Below are positions 8,481 through 10,172 of a DNA stretch of 10,172 nt, piece after piece. The translations under genes were made by a program, and so were the position numbers. Within the stretch, counting starts at the first letter, position 1; every line of letters begins with the position of its first letter. The stretch is taken from NCBI GenBank assembly GCA_003118195.1, contig BEXV01000836.1, forward strand, positions 66,822 to 76,993, read 5' to 3'. The notes beneath the pieces were generated by a model. That model did not search any database. It was not told where the DNA came from and saw only the letters and a list, made by a program, of their open reading frames with translations. The stretch is from Hemicentrotus pulcherrimus. Lineage: Eukaryota; Echinodermata; Echinoidea; Camarodonta; Strongylocentrotidae.

Positions 8481-8527
8481 TGACTGATCACATAACTGGT
8501 CATGTGACTGATCACATGACTGACTGG
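8481..8527. repeat. 24-bp tandem duplication containing inverted M-box-like sites
   Basis: Copy one (8481-8504) and copy two (8505-8527) both begin TGACTGATCACAT and differ in the second half. Across the junction, GTCATGTGA (8499-8507) and TCACATGAC (8512-8520) form a perfect 9-bp inverted repeat with a 4-base spacer. Each arm contains TCATGTGA, the M-box bound by MiT/TFE-type bHLH-ZIP factors in other animals. A third, imperfect TCACAT lies at 8489-8494. Confidence 0.75.
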
Positions 8528-8600
8528 TACGATCCGCAAGAAAGAGAGTGGACATGGACCTGTTCGCTGGCACACTGCACATCAATAGTTTGATCGCTGG

Positions 8601-8807
8601 TTTCATCTTGGTCTATTCTATACAGTGGTCAATATTATCCACTTGAAGAATTATAACATTGTTTTGAGAAACAATTCGATTTGGAGAGGCACATCATACA
8701 TGTACTAGAAGAATATGCTCACTCAAATATATTATGGAGAAAATAAAATTAAAGGTCCATCCCTAGTCATACATTTTTAAAAAATTGACATGTAATCACT
8801 TTGTTTG
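8601..8807. other. Non-coding stretch with a polyadenylation-signal-like AATAAA
   Basis: AATAAA occurs at 8742-8747. A plus-strand frame from about 8592 stays open for roughly 39 codons and then stops at 8706-8708. Nothing is recognised. If 8886-8996 is an exon, this stretch would be upstream intron. Confidence 0.35.
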
Positions 8808-8846
8808 TTCTTCTTCTTCTTCTTCTTCTTCTTCTTCTTCTTCTTC
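8808..8846. repeat. (TTC)13 microsatellite
   Basis: Thirteen perfect TTC units (GAA on the minus strand). It forms a long pyrimidine tract that ends 39 bases before the AG of the splice-acceptor-like site at 8884-8885, and so may overlap the intron's 3' control region. The Phe/Leu-rich frame reading through it lacks an ATG start. Confidence 0.97.
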
Positions 8847-8885
8847 AAGATAATCTGCCTCCTTTAATACTGAAGATTTTTGCAG

Positions 8886-8996
8886 ATGCCGTATATTCGG
8901 CCTGGTTGGGGTATAGGTTATGCAGGGTATGTTGGAGGAAATGGAAAAGTTGTACACCATTACATTGGAGGGACATTATCTATTCAGCCAATTTGA
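8886..8996 (+). CDS. Candidate terminal coding exon, Gly/aromatic-rich, 36 codons
   Basis: A 3' splice site precedes this interval: pyrimidine-rich sequence, a branch-point-like TTTAATAC near 8863-8870, and TTTTTGCAG ending at 8885. The same frame has a TGA at 8871-8873, just before the proposed splice site, so it becomes open only at the exon. The exon begins ATG, which may be internal Met rather than the start, and ends with TGA at 8994-8996. The peptide is 36 residues with nine Gly and repeated aromatics, reading RPGWGIGYAGYVGGNGK and then a HHYIGG segment. Such spacing suggests turns between beta-strands, but no domain is recognised. A GTATGT donor-like site at 8926-8931 could instead end the exon earlier. 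No upstream exon was identified. A chance frame remains possible. Confidence 0.33.
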   Translation: MPYIRPGWGIGYAGYVGGNGKVVHHYIGGTLSIQPI

Positions 8997-9124
8997 AGAG
9001 CCAATATCTAAACTGATCGCATATTTTAAAAATTAATAATTTGTCCTTATTTTGACCGATTTCATCCAAGCCTTCACTAGGCTAGTTGTCTAATTTATTT
9101 GCTTTCTTTTACAGAAGATTGCTA
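8997..9124 (+). other. Possible 3' UTR or intron ending in a strong splice-acceptor-like site
   Basis: AT-rich sequence follows the TGA. At 9091-9114 there is a branch-point-like CTAAT, then TTTATTTGCTTTCTTTTACAG, an excellent match to a 3' splice site (AG at 9113-9114). Only 10 bases later the TTAA flank of the mobile element begins. Confidence 0.35.
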
Positions 9125-9351
9125 TTAACCCTAATGAGGCCGGGGGCCATTATGCCCCCCCCCCCTCCACGATTTTTCTGATTGCTCGGGAACGCATATG
9201 GATCGCCGCTCGCTGACTTTTTTTTTCCGAGTCTTGCGCAACTTTAAAATGAATTTTTGTGAAAATCGGGCCTACGGTTACAAGGTCACGTCAGCCCGAA
9301 AATCGCTCATTTTCGTGATTGGTGTACAAAACATATGGAAAAGTCATTTTT

Positions 9352-9599
9352 CCTAAAAACAGATCAAACACGGGTTATTGGGTTTTGTTTGGGGTCAAAA
9401 TAGTTGAATTGTAGTACAAAATGAAATAAAACAACAAGAACAATGATATACATAAGTTAAAAAAAACAATGAAACAAAATAAGGACTTATCAAAACAAGG
9501 GATAACATAAGGAGTAAGCTGGCTCTTCCGATTTTTTTTTTGTCGTATTATTATCATGAATGGTCGTACTAAGACCTCAAATAACCCGGTCTTTTTAGG
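9352..9599. repeat. Nested foldback inside the TTAA element
   Basis: The right terminus contains AATAACCCG (9580-9588) and TTTTTAGG (9592-9599). Their exact reverse complements, CCTAAAAA (9352-9359) and CGGGTTATT (9371-9379), occur in the same order in the middle of the element, with an 11-base rather than 3-base spacer. The right half is therefore a 248-bp inverted-repeat unit of its own. Confidence 0.6.
9425..9430 (+). promoter_or_regulatory. AATAAA, possible polyadenylation signal inside the element
   Basis: This perfect AATAAA lies about 430 bases downstream of the TGA of the exon candidate. If that gene is real, the element could supply its 3' end signal. In AT-rich DNA this hexamer is frequent. 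Confidence 0.12.
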
Positions 9600-9604
9600 G
9601 TTAA

Positions 9605-10056
9605 GGTATGATTTCCCTTTCAGTTGGATTTTTGGACTTGACAAGGTTAATAACACGAGAGAGTTTAATTTGACGACGTGCAAATTTTTTTTAAAGAATT
9701 AAGTCTTTTAGAAAAGTTATAAGATAGCAGAGAGAAAGAGAAGGGGGAAGTGGAATACGGAAAGACAGACTGAAAGAGAGGGGAGAGATTCGATAGCCAT
9801 GCAAAAACACGTTTACCTTTTAGCCTGGTGAGCTAAGGTATCAAATGATAATATAAACGGATAGCTTAAAGTAGCTGTGTGAAGATTTAAAAAAAAAATA
9901 ATAATTTCATTTCATTATTGCAAAAAGGTGAAACTTTGATTGGACAATTTTATCAAATTAGATGCTTGGAAACATACGAAGTAATGCTTATAATCAATTA
10001 AAAAACGCTTAAATACAATCCCGGCATAGCACCCGAAGAGCTCTCCGAACTGCTGA
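9605..10056. other. Non-coding stretch
   Basis: A second acceptor-like CCCTTTCAG ends at 9623. A purine-rich, GA-like interval lies at 9727-9788. The rest is AT-rich with A- and T-runs (T9 at 9685-9693) and no coding frame or RNA gene. Confidence 0.5.
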
Positions 10057-10172
10057 CAGGCGCGGATCCAGGATTTCTTATTAGGGGAGGGGGCCCAACT
10101 TATTATTTTTGTTTACTCCCGAAAATTTGGAAATCGCGCCGGCCGAAAAGTCGCTCAGTGGGGGATGGGGGG
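10057..10172 (+). repeat. GGATCC-centred G-rich dispersed-repeat-like end
   Basis: The sequence runs CAGGCGCGGATCCAGGATTT, then a T-rich spacer, GGGGAGGGGGC (10085-10095), a CCCGAAAATTT segment, GCGCCGG (10136-10142) and G-runs at 10160-10164 and 10167-10172, where the window ends. The sharp change from AT-rich to GC-rich DNA near 10020 and the G-run architecture suggest the edge of a dispersed repeat. It shares its design with the minus strand of 187-220. The repeat family cannot be named from the sequence alone. Confidence 0.4.

Larger units (their letters stand above)
8000..8600. other. Coding-like block with open frames on both strands, probable repeat relic
   Basis: This block is more GC-rich than its surroundings. 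A plus-strand frame is open from 8130 to 8483 except for one TAG at 8295-8297; the part from ATG 8298 encodes a 61-residue basic/acidic peptide containing the motifs EVTTTRFSNPFRHEEMTF and EDDEERRRK. On the minus strand another frame is open from 8575 to 8174 (133 codons) but starts with GTG, not ATG. The two frames are not in codon-aligned register. A separate 41-codon frame beginning with ATG at 8056 ends at TAA 8179-8181. No known domain was recognised. Long open frames on both strands of a compositional island suggest an old mobile-element fragment or an exon remnant, but neither strand can be chosen. Confidence 0.3.
9129..9600. mobile_element. Non-autonomous piggyBac-type element (MITE), TTAA-flanked
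   Basis: The 472-bp interval is bounded by TTAA on both sides (9125-9128 and 9601-9604), the target site that piggyBac-superfamily elements duplicate. Its ends are inverted: CCCTAATGAGGCCGGG at the left and, on the minus strand, CCCTAAAAAGACCGGG at the right, 13 of 16 identical. The CCCTA(G/A)AAAGA-like start resembles the terminus of the moth piggyBac element. The left half is GC-rich and contains a hairpin GGGGGC-CATTAT-GCCCCC (9142-9159) that runs into C11 (9155-9165); the right half is AT-rich. No transposase frame exists; the minus-strand open frame at 9375-9683 starts with TTG and crosses the element boundary. It would need a transposase supplied elsewhere. Confidence 0.65.

Noticed and set aside
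9375..9683. Minus-strand frame of 102 codons with a hydrophobic end
   Set aside because: It starts with TTG, spans the boundary of the TTAA element, and shows no transposase motif.
1..10172. CRISPR array, bacterial operon, tRNA or rRNA genes
   Set aside because: No spaced direct repeats, cloverleaf sequences, rRNA words or bacterial gene arrangement were seen on either strand.

Overview
This window looks like non-coding DNA from a eukaryotic genome. It is AT-rich overall, has no long open frame, and carries dinucleotide, trinucleotide and pentanucleotide microsatellites, small transposon relics and splice-site-like signals. There is no operon, ribosome-binding-site or bacterial gene structure. 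The mix of long (GA)n tracts, (TAG)n, a TTAA-flanked GC-rich mini-transposon and GGATCC-centred G-rich repeats resembles marine invertebrate DNA, perhaps an echinoderm. The eukaryotic call is firm. The lineage is only a guess, made from recall without a database search.

Layout: positions 1-230 are a GC-rich, repeat-like block with a GGATCC core. Positions 231-1120 are plain AT-rich DNA. Positions 1121-1488 are an almost all-purine tract with a canonical G-quadruplex motif and two perfect AG runs. A third GA microsatellite lies at 2091-2163. Positions 2164-3960 are unannotated DNA holding weak promoter-like elements (TATA at 2283, 2839 and 3260, the last fused to a POU octamer), a short ATG-initiated ORF (2321-2557), a compact double hairpin (2861-2899) and one weak exon-like interval (3325-3390). 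A compound GTGG/GA/TG repeat fills 3969-4230. A 54-triplet (TAG)n array at 4992-5153 keeps a single register throughout. Positions 5156-7463 look like intergenic or intronic DNA with small tandem duplications.

The right third is richer. Positions 7464-7620 look like the 3' tail of a minus-strand LINE, ending in five AATTC units. Positions 8000-8600 form a coding-like block with open frames on both strands and an inverted pair of M-box-like CATGTG elements. A perfect (TTC)13 lies 39 bases before a good 3' splice site, which opens a glycine- and aromatic-rich, 36-codon exon candidate ending in TGA (8886-8996). Positions 9129-9600 are a 472-bp element with CCCTAA termini flanked by TTAA on both sides, the hallmark of a piggyBac-type non-autonomous transposon. 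It has a second foldback nested in its right half. The window ends in another GGATCC-centred, G-rich repeat (10057-10172).

No complete protein-coding gene can be supported. The best coding evidence is the exon candidate at 8886-8996. The best-supported mobile element is the TTAA-flanked element.
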